DNA of 64,000 nt from assembly GCF_035953295.1 (NCBI RefSeq), contig NZ_CP108370.1, forward strand, positions 7,487,001 to 7,551,000, given 5' to 3'. Positions 20,128 through 28,574 of this stretch are shown in pieces. Within the stretch, counting starts at the first letter, position 1; every line of letters starts with the position of its first letter. The translations under genes were made by a program, and so were the position numbers. This DNA is from Streptomyces sp. NBC_01335 (GTDB lineage Bacteria > Actinomycetota > Actinomycetes > Streptomycetales > Streptomycetaceae). The notes below the pieces were generated by a model. That model was not told the origin of the DNA. It saw only the letters and a list, made by a program, of their open reading frames with translations, and searched no databases.

Positions 20128-20412
20128 ATGCCCAGCGCGGTGATTGCGGGGCAGGAGACGTCGCTGACCGCTCGGCAGTCCCCGAGGAGCGCGATCCGTT
20201 CCGGCCGCGCTCCTCGACCTTCCAGGTCGCTCACCGAGCCCTTGCTGCTGCTCGGAGCGTTCATCCCGACCCTGACCCTCCTGCTGGCCGTAGGCGCCCT
20301 CGCCCGCGTAGGCGACCTGAACCTGGTTCTGGTCATCGCCACCGCCACCGGCGCGGTCGTGGCCGGGGACGCCTTCGGCCACCGCACCGGACGCCTGCTC
20401 GGTAGCGAGCCA
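20128..20412 (+). pseudogene. N-terminal fragment of a DedA-family membrane protein
   Basis: From about 20236 the frame reads EPLLLLGAFIPTLTLLLAVG, LNLVLVIATATGAVVAGDAF and GHRTGRLLG, the start of a DedA/SNARE-associated (VTT) protein. Homology stops at about 20404, after roughly 60 of the usual 200 or so residues. A minus-strand PLP-enzyme gene begins its 3' end four bases after the given end. The 5' part before EPLL does not look native either. DedA proteins are inner-membrane lipid transporters; this piece cannot function. Confidence 0.6.
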
Positions 20413-20415
20413 TTG

Positions 20416-21432
20416 TCACAACCTGTGGATGGGAGCTGTGCCGACCCAGCGGTGGTAGGCGTCTACGTCGATGTTGCTGCCGCACACGATGGTGACAACG
20501 TGTCGGCCGGCGAAGCGGTCGCGGTCTTCGAGGATCGCTGCGATGCCGAGCGCGGCCGAAGGTTCGACGACGAGGCCGGCGTGGTCAAGGAGCATCCGCA
20601 TACCGGCGATGATCGACGGCTCCTGAACCAGGACGGCGTCGTCAGCGACCAGGAGGAGATCGTCCAGGACGGCGGGGATGGGACGTCGGCCGGCGACGCC
20701 GTCAGCGATGGTGTCGGTCGAGTCGGTGGTGACGACGCGCCGCTGGCGCCACGAGTGTGTCATCGCCGGTGCGCCCAGCGGCTGGACGCATATCACCTCG
20801 ACTTGGGGTGCCAGTGCCTTCACCACATGCCCCACGCCGGTGGCCAGCGCCCCGCCGCCGAGAGCAATCAGGACGGTGTCGAACGATGACGTGGTGTCCA
20901 CCAGTTCCAGGCCGATGGTCGCCGCGCCCTCGCAGGTCTCGATGTCCAGGCTGTCTTCGACCAGCCGGATGCCGTCGTGCCGCGCGATGGCCGCCGCCCG
21001 CTCGCGAGCCATCTCGTGGTCGCCGTCCACCAGCTCCAATCCGGCGCCCAACGCGCGGATGCGATCAAGCTTGGCCCGAGTCGCAAAGCGGGATGCCACG
21101 ACGGTCACGTCGAGCCCCCGGCCGCGACCGGACCACGCGAGGGCTTGGCCAAGGTTGCCCGCGCTCGCGCACACCACGGCGCGCGACGCATCGTCGGCCA
21201 GCAGGCTCGCGACTACCTCGGTGCCGCGGGCCTTGAAACTGCGGACCGGGTTCGCCGTTTCGAGCTTGATGCTCACCGTGCACCCGAGGCCGGGCTCCAG
21301 CGCCTCGCAGCGGTACAGCGGAGTGTCGAGAAAGACCGGGTCGATCACCCGGCGAGCCGCCCGGATCCGAGCAGTGTCGAGACGCGTCTCCTGCACGACA
21401 CAGCAGCGTAGTGCCACCGGCGCTGGTTTCAT
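20416..21432 (-). CDS. PLP-dependent threonine/serine dehydratase-like enzyme (fold type II)
   Basis: The protein has the fold-type-II signature: the PLP lysine in RSFKARG, an asparagine loop (CASAGNLGQALA) and a glycine-rich phosphate loop (ALGGGALATG). It is closest in pattern to threonine ammonia-lyase/threonine synthase-like enzymes. About 330 residues is normal for a catalytic domain without a regulatory ACT domain. The start is unclear: ATG 21432 lies at the edge of the IS256 relic, and GTG 21396 gives a more conventional N-terminus. An upstream promoter may have been lost to the insertion. The reaction on a specific amino acid is inferred. Confidence 0.75.
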   Translation of the reverse strand: MKPAPVALRCCVVQETRLDTARIRAARRVIDPVFLDTPLYRCEALEPGLGCTVSIKLETANPVRSFKARGTEVVASLLADDASRAVVCASAGNLGQALAWSGRGRGLDVTVVASRFATRAKLDRIRALGAGLELVDGDHEMARERAAAIARHDGIRLVEDSLDIETCEGAATIGLELVDTTSSFDTVLIALGGGALATGVGHVVKALAPQVEVICVQPLGAPAMTHSWRQRRVVTTDSTDTIADGVAGRRPIPAVLDDLLLVADDAVLVQEPSIIAGMRMLLDHAGLVVEPSAALGIAAILEDRDRFAGRHVVTIVCGSNIDVDAYHRWVGTAPIHRL

Positions 21433-21469
21433 GAGCAACTGCCAGAATGTGCAGGTCGGCTGAGGTGTG

Positions 21470-22722
21470 TCACGCTGCGGCGGGTTCCTCGGGGCGTTCG
21501 ACGAGGTGACCGTTCTCGAAGCGGGCGCCGTTGCGGACGAGGGCGACGAGGTGGGGTGCGGTGATCGCGCGCCAGCGGGCCTGGGCGGACTCGACGAGCT
21601 TGAACACCATCGCCAGGGCCGCGGCCGGGCTGCCCGCACCGCGGGTGACCTTGGTCCTCAACTTCACGGTTCTGTACGTGCTCTCGATGGGATTTGTCGT
21701 GCGCAGGTCCCCAGTGCTTGGCGGGGAAGCCGTAGAACGCGAGGAGCTCGGCGGCCTCGCCTGTGACCCTCTGGACTACTTTCGGCCACTTTGCCCGGTA
21801 GGCGCGCTCGAAGTCCCTGATCGCCTTCTCGGCGTGGTCGCGGCCCTCGGCGTTGTAGATCTCCTGCAGGGCCTTCTTCGCGCCGGGCTGAGCCGACTTC
21901 GGGCGAGCGTTCATGACATTGCGGACCTTGTGAACCCAGCACCTCTGGTGCCTGGCCTGCGGAAACACCTCCGCGAGGCCCTTCACAGGCCCATCGCGCC
22001 GCCACCGACCACAAGTTCGGGACCGTGCATGCCGCGTCGGCGGCAGTCACGCAGCAGATCCGCCCACGACTCGGTCGATTCACGCAGCCCCTCGGCCAGC
22101 GCGACGAGTTCCTTGCGGCCGTCCGGGCGCACACCCATGAGGACCAGGACGCAGGAGTGGGCCTGACCGAGGCGGACCTTGGGGTGGACGCCGTCGGCCC
22201 ACACGTAGACGTAGTCGGAATCCGACAGATCACGGGCCTGGAAAGCGGCGTGGTCGTCGGTCCACTGCTTCGCCAGCCGGGTCACCGTCGCCGGCGAGAG
22301 GCCGACCGAGGAACCCAGGAACTGCTCCATCGCGGGCACGAAGTCCCGGAGGACAGTCCGTGGAGGTGGAGCAGGGGCAGGACCTCGCTGATTTCCGGGG
22401 ACTTGCGGCACCACGGCGCGGGGATCTTCGACGAGAACCGCTTGCGCTCCCCGGTTTCCACGTCGACGCGTTTGTCGTTCACGCGGGGAGCCTTCGCCAC
22501 GAGCGGCCCGGCGGTGGTGGTCACCGTCCGTTCGCGATGATGGCCGTTGCGGACCACCAGACGGCGGCCGACCTCGTTCCGCTCACCGGCCAACTCAGCT
22601 ATTTGCTGGTTGATTTCGGCCTCCAGGACCGCGGCGAGCATCCGCCGGGCACCGTCGCGGACAATGTCGTCCATCAGGGATCCGGCCTCGGTGGTTCCGT
22701 CGTTGTTGACTACGCTGAGCAC
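21470..22722 (-). mobile_element. IS256-family transposase relic with three frameshifts
   Basis: Consecutive pieces in different frames match the IS256 transposase order: an N-terminal part from ATG 22722 (SLMDDIVRDGARRML), then QARDLSDSDYVYVWADGV, then PQARHQRCWVHKVRN, then NPIEST and KLRTKVTRGAGSPAAA up to the stop at 21470. Shifts lie near 22370, 21985 and 21705. Of the DDE triad the first Asp (WADGV) and the Glu (NPIEST) remain. The second Asp, normally in VVGDGA, is Gly (VVGGGA). The element is therefore dead. Terminal repeats could not be fixed; the outer edges are probably near 21433 and 22765. Confidence 0.85.
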
Positions 22723-22845
22723 GGGCGTGCCTTCCCAACCCGCGGTGCAACGAGGGTCTACTCGGTGACCATCAATCGATCACTCGGGAAGGTACGCCCT
22801 CCGCGTTCCGCGAGGCACCCCTCCCGAGGCCGATCCACAGGTCTT

Positions 22846-23105
22846 GAGCATTGCTCGGTAACGGATCGCGTCCAACATCTGGCGGTGGCAATAGCCCTCG
22901 GGCTGCCCGCCCTCGCCCTCCAGTCAGGCCGGCACTGGCAACAACGGCCGCACCTCCACCCACTCCGCGTCCGTCATATCCGACGGATACTGGCACACCC
23001 GGTCCGGGCGATCAGCCGCGTTCCCGTACACGTGCGCGAGACAATCACACGATCGAGCAGCCGAGTTGAACAATGCGGGAGCGGACGCGTAGAACTGCGA
23101 CAACA
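22846..23105 (-). mobile_element. IS5-family transposase N-terminal fragment
   Basis: One minus-strand frame reads VYGNAADRPDRV, YPSDMTDAEWVEVRPLLPVPA, then a stop, then LEGEGGQPEGYCHRQMLDAI. This is the N-terminal DUF4096-like domain of Streptomyces IS5-family transposases. TGA at 22926-22924 replaces the usual Trp codon, and homology ends at about 22860. It is a truncated, inactivated insertion sequence lying beside the IS256 relic. Confidence 0.7.
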
Positions 23106-23245
23106 GGGCCTCCTGGAACTGCTCGGTTCGGTTCGCACCTCCGAGCTACCAAGGGGCCCTGCCTTCATGCACCTACCTCCGGAAGATCACCCCGGTGGGA
23201 AACCTGTTCGACTCACACGTTCCATCATCGGTTGAGATACAGCCT

Positions 23246-23461
23246 CTAAGGCTGCCGGTGGTCTCTCATCGTCGGGAACGTGTTGTGCACCGTCAGGGAG
23301 CTGTACGACGAACGGTCGCTGTGCGCCTGCGTCCGCCGAGTCTGCTCGATGAGGAGGCCGTCGGCGTTCTCGGTGGCGCGGTTGCCCCGTCGGCCGAGCT
23401 TGACGATCAGGAAGACCACCAGCGCGGTCAGCAACCCGAACAGAACAGCCAATTCGATCAT
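23246..23461 (-). CDS. Small single-helix membrane protein
   Basis: The 71-residue product begins MIELAVLFGLLTALVVFLIV, a clear membrane helix, followed by a short basic, polar tail (KLGRRGNRATENAD). ATG 23461 is preferred because the helix starts there. The function is unknown and no family could be assigned. Confidence 0.55.
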   Translation of the reverse strand: MIELAVLFGLLTALVVFLIVKLGRRGNRATENADGLLIEQTRRTQAHSDRSSYSSLTVHNTFPTMRDHRQP

Positions 23462-23814
23462 GAAGCCCCCCGGTCCCGTGCACGTACGTAGCCCATGAAT
23501 TCTCCCGCACGGCCGCTCCTGCGTAAACCCGACCACGAGGGCATCGACGTCGGACAGCCCGGTCGTACGCCGCGGGGCGAGTGGAAGGCGGCCGCCCGGT
23601 ACCGCGCGCACCAGGAACCCGTCGCTCTCTGCACATCGCCCCCGCCCCCCGCCGCATCGACCGGGAGCAGTTGCGCACGGTCAAGAAAGGGCGGCCGTCC
23701 CAGTCCTGGAATGCCTGGGGAACGCTGCCCGGACATGCGGCTCATTGTAGGATGGGGAGACAGCACTTGACCTGCAAAAACGCAGGCAGGGAGCCTAAGT
23801 TCAGGAGTTCATCG
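23462..23814. other. Intergenic region upstream of panD, no supportable gene
   Basis: No frame reads as a recognised protein. Just before panD there is a small hairpin, CCTGC...GCAGG, at 23771-23786. The panD ribosome-binding site (AGGAG, about 23803) follows. Confidence 0.4.
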
Positions 23815-24240
23815 ATGATCCGCACCATGTTCAAGTCCAAGATTCACCGTGCCACCGTGACCCAGGCCGACCTGCACTACGTGGGATCGGTCACGATCGA
23901 CGCCGAGCTGATGGAAGCCGCCGATCTGCTCCCCGGTGAACTGGTGCACATCGTCGACATCACCAACGGTGCCCGCCTGGAGACCTACGTCATCGAGGGC
24001 GAGCGGGGTTCCGGCGTGATCGGGATCAACGGTGCCGCCGCGCATCTCGTGCACCCGGGTGACCTGGTCATCCTGATCAGCTACGCGCAGGTCGACGACG
24101 CGGAGGCGCGCACGCTCGTCCCCAGTGTGGTGCACGTCGACGCGGAGAACCGGATCGTCGCGCTGGGGAACGACGCCTCCGCGCCGGTACCGGGTACCCC
24201 CACCGAGCGCAGTCCGCACGCGGTCCCGTCGGCCCGCTGA
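23815..24240 (+). CDS. panD: Aspartate 1-decarboxylase proenzyme
   Basis: PanD makes beta-alanine from aspartate for pantothenate and coenzyme A synthesis. The 141-residue product matches the family length. It carries the self-cleavage site HYVG-SVT (Gly24-Ser25; Ser25 becomes the pyruvoyl group), the catalytic region [14 protein letters not shown] and the conserved [12 protein letters not shown] 23815 is used; an internal ATG at 23827 is less likely because the extra residues (MIRT) are common in homologues. AGGAG lies about 8 bases upstream. No other pantothenate gene is nearby. Confidence 0.95.
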   Translation: MIRTMFKSKIHRATVTQADLHYVGSVTIDAELMEAADLLPGELVHIVDITNGARLETYVIEGERGSGVIGINGAAAHLVHPGDLVILISYAQVDDAEARTLVPSVVHVDAENRIVALGNDASAPVPGTPTERSPHAVPSAR

Positions 24241-24394
24241 CACCGCAGGGACGGCCGGACGGGCCTCGGACGGACGGGCCGGCCGGGGTGCGGTCCGGGC
24301 GTGTGAGGTGTGGTCCCGGCAGGCGCGGGCAGCCGCAGCGGGAGACGGTGGGGATGAGCCCCACTCGTACCGTTCGCACCATGGGAGGGTCGCG

Positions 24395-24610
24395 ATGACC
24401 CAGCCGTACCCCGATCCCGTCCATCCGTCGCCCGTGCCGAGCCCGACGCCCGTGCCCGGGCCGCCGACGCCGGTGCCGACTCCGCCGCCGGTGCCGCCGG
24501 GGCCCGGGCCGGTACCGCCCGGGCCGGCTCCGGACCCGATTCCGCAGCCTCCGGCGCCGGGCCCCGAACCGGTACCGGACCCCGAGCCGTCCCCGCAGCC
24601 CGCGGGCTGA
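24395..24610 (+). CDS. Proline-rich 71-residue protein
   Basis: The frame from ATG 24395 (GGGAGG about 7 bases upstream) encodes a chain almost entirely of xP pairs (PSPVPSPTPVPGPPTPVP and similar). The composition makes it either a disordered linker-like protein or a low-complexity artefact. The good ribosome-binding site and the following terminator favour a real gene. The function is unknown. Confidence 0.5.
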   Translation: MTQPYPDPVHPSPVPSPTPVPGPPTPVPTPPPVPPGPGPVPPGPAPDPIPQPPAPGPEPVPDPEPSPQPAG

Positions 24611-24619
24611 TCCCGGGCG

Positions 24620-24659
24620 GCGGGCCCGTCCGGCGGCGCGACATGCCGGACGGGCCCGC
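24620..24659. terminator. Bidirectional terminator between convergent genes
   Basis: The arms 24620-24634 and 24645-24659 are perfect 15-base complements with a 10-base loop. They lie between the plus-strand proline-rich gene and the minus-strand decarboxylase gene. Confidence 0.75.
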
Positions 24660-24688
24660 CCGGGGGCGGGTTCCGTGGGCGCCCGCCG

Positions 24689-26101
24689 TCACACGAGGGC
24701 GCTGCCCACGCCTCTGCCCGATCCGCCGTTCACGCCGCTGTTGACACCGCCGAGGCCCACCAGCGCGTCGGCGTGGACGAGCCCGCTCTCCGCCGCGATC
24801 GATTCCAGGGTCTGGGCGTCGCGCACCGGCGCGAAACGCACCCGGTCGCACCCGTCGCCCCCGTCCGTCGTACGGAAGCCGTACACCGCCGGCCTCGGCA
24901 GGCTGTTGTACGCCCACGGCGCCGAGAAGTAGTAGGCGCCCGTGTCGTAGAGCACCACGAAGTCGCCCTCGCGCAGCTCCGGCAGCTCCTGGCCGTGCGC
25001 GACCACGTCCCCGGCGAAGCAGCAGGGACCGGCGACGTCCTGCACGAGCGGAGGCCCGCCCTTGGGCAGACCGTCCGGCCCGAAGGCCCCCACCCGCAGC
25101 GGCCAGGACCCGGGCATCAGGACGGTACGGGTCGCCGTCTGCGCGCCCGCGTGGGTCAGGGCGATGCGCCGGCCGCCCGCGTCCTTCGTGTACTCGACCA
25201 ACGCCCCGATGAACCCGTTCTTCGCCAGCAGCGACCGGCCGAACTCCGTCACCAGCGCGTACCGCCCGTCGAAGAGGTCCGGTACGGCGGTACGCAGCGC
25301 GGTCACGTAGTCGCCGTGGGTGGGCCGCACCTCGTCGTCCGCGAAGTTCACCGGCAGCCCGCCCCCGATGTCGAGGCTGGTGATCCGGCGCTCGCCGAGG
25401 TGCGCGTTGATCTCCTCGGCCAGCCGGTACGTCTCCACGACCCCGGCCGCGAGCAACTCCAGCGGGCAGCCCTGGGAGCCCACGTGGGCGTGCAGCCGGG
25501 TCAGCCAGGGGCGTTCCGCGAAGGCGCGCACCACCGCCGCACGGGCCCCGGGGTCCCGCAGCGGCACGCCGAACTTCGAGGTGGCGGTGGCCGTGCTCAT
25601 CGCTCCGATCGCACCGGCCCCGACCTGCGGGTTCACCCGCAGTCCGAGCACCGAGGGGGAGGTGGACCAGCGCAGTGCGTCGATGCGGCGCAGCTCGTCG
25701 AGGCTGTCGGCATTGACGGCGATCCCGAGCGCCAGCGCCAGCCGGATCTCCTCACGGGTCTTGGCGGGGGAGTCCAGCACGATCATCGAGGGCGCGAAAC
25801 CGGCGTCCATGGCCAGCCGGAGCTCCCCGGGGCTCGCCACCTCGCACCCCATGCCGTACGAGGCGAGCAGGCGCAGCACCGGGACGAGCGAGCAGGCCTT
25901 CGCGGCGAAGGTGTGCAGTACCTGCGGGGCCCCGGCGAACGCCTCGCGCAGGGCCTCGACCGAGCCCCGCACCCCCTCGGTGTCGATGAATCCGACGACG
26001 GGCTGCGTCTCGCCGAGCAGACCGTCGGCGACCGCGCGCCGCACGACGGGGGCGAACTTCGGGGCGGGCCGGGCGCCGGTGAAGGAAATCGTCTGAGTCA
26101 T
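24689..26101 (-). CDS. Diaminopimelate-decarboxylase-like PLP enzyme (fold type III)
   Basis: The 470-residue product is an alanine-racemase-fold decarboxylase of the DAP/ornithine/arginine group. The PLP lysine lies in HTFAAKACS, the phosphate-binding glycines in LDIGGGLPV, and an active-site Cys is in GPCCFAGD. It may decarboxylate meso-diaminopimelate or a related amino acid of a secondary pathway; the exact substrate cannot be told. ATG 26101 (MTQTISFTG) is used; ATG 26137 in frame is an alternative, and neither has a clear ribosome-binding site. An XRE/TPR regulator gene lies 105 bases upstream in the same direction. Confidence 0.82.
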   Translation of the reverse strand: MTQTISFTGARPAPKFAPVVRRAVADGLLGETQPVVGFIDTEGVRGSVEALREAFAGAPQVLHTFAAKACSLVPVLRLLASYGMGCEVASPGELRLAMDAGFAPSMIVLDSPAKTREEIRLALALGIAVNADSLDELRRIDALRWSTSPSVLGLRVNPQVGAGAIGAMSTATATSKFGVPLRDPGARAAVVRAFAERPWLTRLHAHVGSQGCPLELLAAGVVETYRLAEEINAHLGERRITSLDIGGGLPVNFADDEVRPTHGDYVTALRTAVPDLFDGRYALVTEFGRSLLAKNGFIGALVEYTKDAGGRRIALTHAGAQTATRTVLMPGSWPLRVGAFGPDGLPKGGPPLVQDVAGPCCFAGDVVAHGQELPELREGDFVVLYDTGAYYFSAPWAYNSLPRPAVYGFRTTDGGDGCDRVRFAPVRDAQTLESIAAESGLVHADALVGLGGVNSGVNGGSGRGVGSALV

Positions 26102-26205
26102 ACGGCGAGAATGGCCGATCGACCGGTCTCCCGTCATCGGCGCCGGGCCGGACCGGAGGTGAACCCTCGTGGTGCCGGTGGTGCTCGACCCGGCCGCCGT
26201 CGGCC

Positions 26206-27618
26206 CTACTGCCCGGCGCCCCCGAGGATCGGGCGCGGGCTCACCGGTGCGGGGCCCAGGGTGGTGGAACCGGGGGCCGCCCGGTGGCCGAGCCCGGTCC
26301 GGTACGCGTCCAGGGCGGCCTCCGTGCGCCCCGCCCGGCGCAGCAGGTCGCCGAGGAGCCGGCAGATGTCCGCGAGGTCCCCGGCCGCCCCGGCGCGCTC
26401 CAGCAGGGCCAGCGCCTTGACGTAGTGCTCCTCGGCGGTGTCGGTCTCCCCGTCCTCCTCGTGGATCAGCCCGAGGAGCCGGTGCGCCCCGGCCGCGTGC
26501 ACCGCGCCCCGGTCCGGCTGGAGCTCGCCCAGCAGCCGGTGCAGCAGGTCCTCGGCCTGGCGCGCCTTGCCCTGCCGGCGCAGGACGTCCGCGAGCTCCA
26601 CCTCGACCTGCGCCGTGTAGAGGGCCGCCCGCTTCGAGGCCAGCATGTCCCGGGCGGCGAGCAGCTCGTTCTCGGCTCCGGAGAGGTCACCGCCCTGGGC
26701 CCGTACGTAGCCGCGCATCCAGTGGCAGTGCGCCATCTCCGTACGGATCTGGAGCTGCTGGTAGATCTCCGCCGCCCGGGCCAGCGAGGCGTCGGCCTCG
26801 GCGGTGCGCCCGGCGGCGATGAGGGACCTGGCCACCCCGCGGTGCATGCCCGCCACCAGTTCCGGATCGTCGACCCGGGGAGCCAGCGCGAGCGCCAGCT
26901 CGCCCGCCTGCGCCGCCCGTGCGTGGGCGCCCATGTCCATGTACGGCGCGATCGACGCCGTGTACAGCAGCAGGAGCGCGCCGGGGTCCGGGAGACCGGA
27001 GGAGTTCAGCTCCTCGATGGCGCTCTCCAACAGGTAGCAGGCGTAACGGAGTTCGCCCGCCAGCAGGTGCGCGACGGCCCGGCCCCGGACGGCCCGCGCC
27101 CGCTGGGAGAGCGGGGCGTCCGCGAGCAGGCGCTCGGCCGCCTCGAAGTGCCGCCGGGCGGTGGGGAGATCACCGGTCTCCAGGGCGCATTCGCCGAGCC
27201 CCAGGGCTGCCGAGGCGCTCTCCTGGTCGAGTCCGAGCCGGTCGGCCTCGGCGAGCAGCTCGGTGAAGTCGGCCACCGCGTCCTCGGCGGCGCCGGTCGC
27301 CAGGGTGCGCTGGGCTTCTACCAGGCGCAGCCGCAACTCGGTCGCGAGGTGGGCGGGGCGCCCGGTGGCGATCTCCTCGTAACTCACGCCGAGCCGCTCG
27401 GCGAGGTGCCGGACGGCCGCCTCGGAGGGCCGGACCCGGCCCGCCTCCAGCGTGGATATGTAGGCGGGTGTGTACGAGGGTTCGGCGAGCTCGCGCTGGG
27501 TGAGACCGCGCTCCGCGCGCAGCCGGTGGACGCGCCGGCCGATCGTGGCGGGGTCGTCCACCGGTCCGCGTTCCGCCCGACGCCCGGTCGCGCTCTTCTC
27601 CGCCACGTGGCCCCTCAT
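26206..27618 (-). CDS. XRE-type HTH regulator with tetratricopeptide repeats
   Basis: The 470-residue protein starts with a lambda-repressor-like HTH (about 25-80: IGRRVHRLRAERGLTQREL, YISTLEAGR). This is followed by a long array of helical TPR-like repeats, as in Streptomyces regulators that sense small ligands or peptides. ATG 27618 is used; GTG 27605, giving VAEKSATG, is also possible. It lies just upstream of the decarboxylase gene and probably controls it or itself. No ligand can be assigned. Confidence 0.82.
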   Translation of the reverse strand: MRGHVAEKSATGRRAERGPVDDPATIGRRVHRLRAERGLTQRELAEPSYTPAYISTLEAGRVRPSEAAVRHLAERLGVSYEEIATGRPAHLATELRLRLVEAQRTLATGAAEDAVADFTELLAEADRLGLDQESASAALGLGECALETGDLPTARRHFEAAERLLADAPLSQRARAVRGRAVAHLLAGELRYACYLLESAIEELNSSGLPDPGALLLLYTASIAPYMDMGAHARAAQAGELALALAPRVDDPELVAGMHRGVARSLIAAGRTAEADASLARAAEIYQQLQIRTEMAHCHWMRGYVRAQGGDLSGAENELLAARDMLASKRAALYTAQVEVELADVLRRQGKARQAEDLLHRLLGELQPDRGAVHAAGAHRLLGLIHEEDGETDTAEEHYVKALALLERAGAAGDLADICRLLGDLLRRAGRTEAALDAYRTGLGHRAAPGSTTLGPAPVSPRPILGGAGQ

Positions 27619-27776
27619 TTCGCCTCGGTACACACCCCGACCGCGACAGGTACGGGAGATGAGTATCGACCAGATCGTCCCGGGGCGTGGGCGAGGGGTG
27701 CGTCCTCGGGGCAATTGCCCGGTGAGGACGGTTGTGTCACCGCGTACGGAGGCGGCGTGGCCGCTGCCGGGAGGGA

Positions 27777-28574
27777 TCAGGCGATGAGCGGGACCACGGC
27801 CTCCGGAGTCAGCAGCCGGAAGGTGAAGGCCTGCTGGAAGTAGAGGTGCACGGAGGTGGCGTCATGGCTCTGGTAGCCGATGGACAGGTCCTGGCCGAGC
27901 CGCAGTTCGAAGTCCCCGCCCCGGGTGGAGAGCAGCACTCCGCCCTTGATCGCGGGCGCCCACAGGATGGGGTCGTCCAGCTGGCGGCCGATGTGGGTGG
28001 CCACCGGATACCCGTGGTCGGAGGTCTCGGTCGCCTCGGTGAAGGCGTCGGCGCCGAGCAGCAGCCGGTACGGGCCGTCGACACCGGCGAGCCGCAGCCG
28101 GGTCAGCGCCTGACTGACGGCCGCCGGGTAGTCTCGCGCGTCGGCGGGCAGCGGCAGCGGATCGTGCGAGGAGCCGTCACGCAGACCGGTGATCCCGGCC
28201 GCCGGGTACCCGTCGATGATCGCCATGTCCTCGGCGAACGCGCAGGTGCGCGCCGCGTCCTTGACGGGCTGCCAGTCACTGTCGTCGGAACCGCGCTCGA
28301 CGTCGTCCACGGCCTGCCGGGTCACCGTGAACGGCACCCGCCACTCGATCACCGGCATCGACGTACGGGCCCGCGCCAGCACGTCCGGGGTGGGCGGGTC
28401 GATGGGCCGCAGGTGGCCGTCGCCGACCGCCGCCAGGGTGGGGCCCTCCGGGTCCGTGACGTCGACGACCCTGCGGCCCGCGACATGGCGGCTGAACGTC
28501 CGCCGCGCCTCCTCCTCGATCTGCTGCCAGGCGGCTTCGGTGACGGGGGCGAGTTCTCGGTGCAGATTGTTCAT
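27777..28574 (-). CDS. Encapsulin shell protein (family 1)
   Basis: The 265-residue product has the HK97-like encapsulin pattern: the N-terminal LHRELAPVTEAAW, FSRHVAGRRVVDV, then a long middle, and the closing YFQQAFTFRLLTPEAVV. Such proteins assemble into closed nanocompartments that enclose a cargo enzyme. Its ATG overlaps the stop of the preceding DyP peroxidase gene by one base (TGATG at 28576-28572), so the two are made together. The C-terminal tail of that peroxidase is the matching loading peptide. The gene is intact. Confidence 0.92.
   Translation of the reverse strand: MNNLHRELAPVTEAAWQQIEEEARRTFSRHVAGRRVVDVTDPEGPTLAAVGDGHLRPIDPPTPDVLARARTSMPVIEWRVPFTVTRQAVDDVERGSDDSDWQPVKDAARTCAFAEDMAIIDGYPAAGITGLRDGSSHDPLPLPADARDYPAAVSQALTRLRLAGVDGPYRLLLGADAFTEATETSDHGYPVATHIGRQLDDPILWAPAIKGGVLLSTRGGDFELRLGQDLSIGYQSHDATSVHLYFQQAFTFRLLTPEAVVPLIA

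Noticed and set aside
19947..20387. Minus-strand frame with GDCRAVSDVSCPAITALG
   Set aside because: Looks partly protein-like but overlaps the better-supported DedA fragment and matches no family I recognise.
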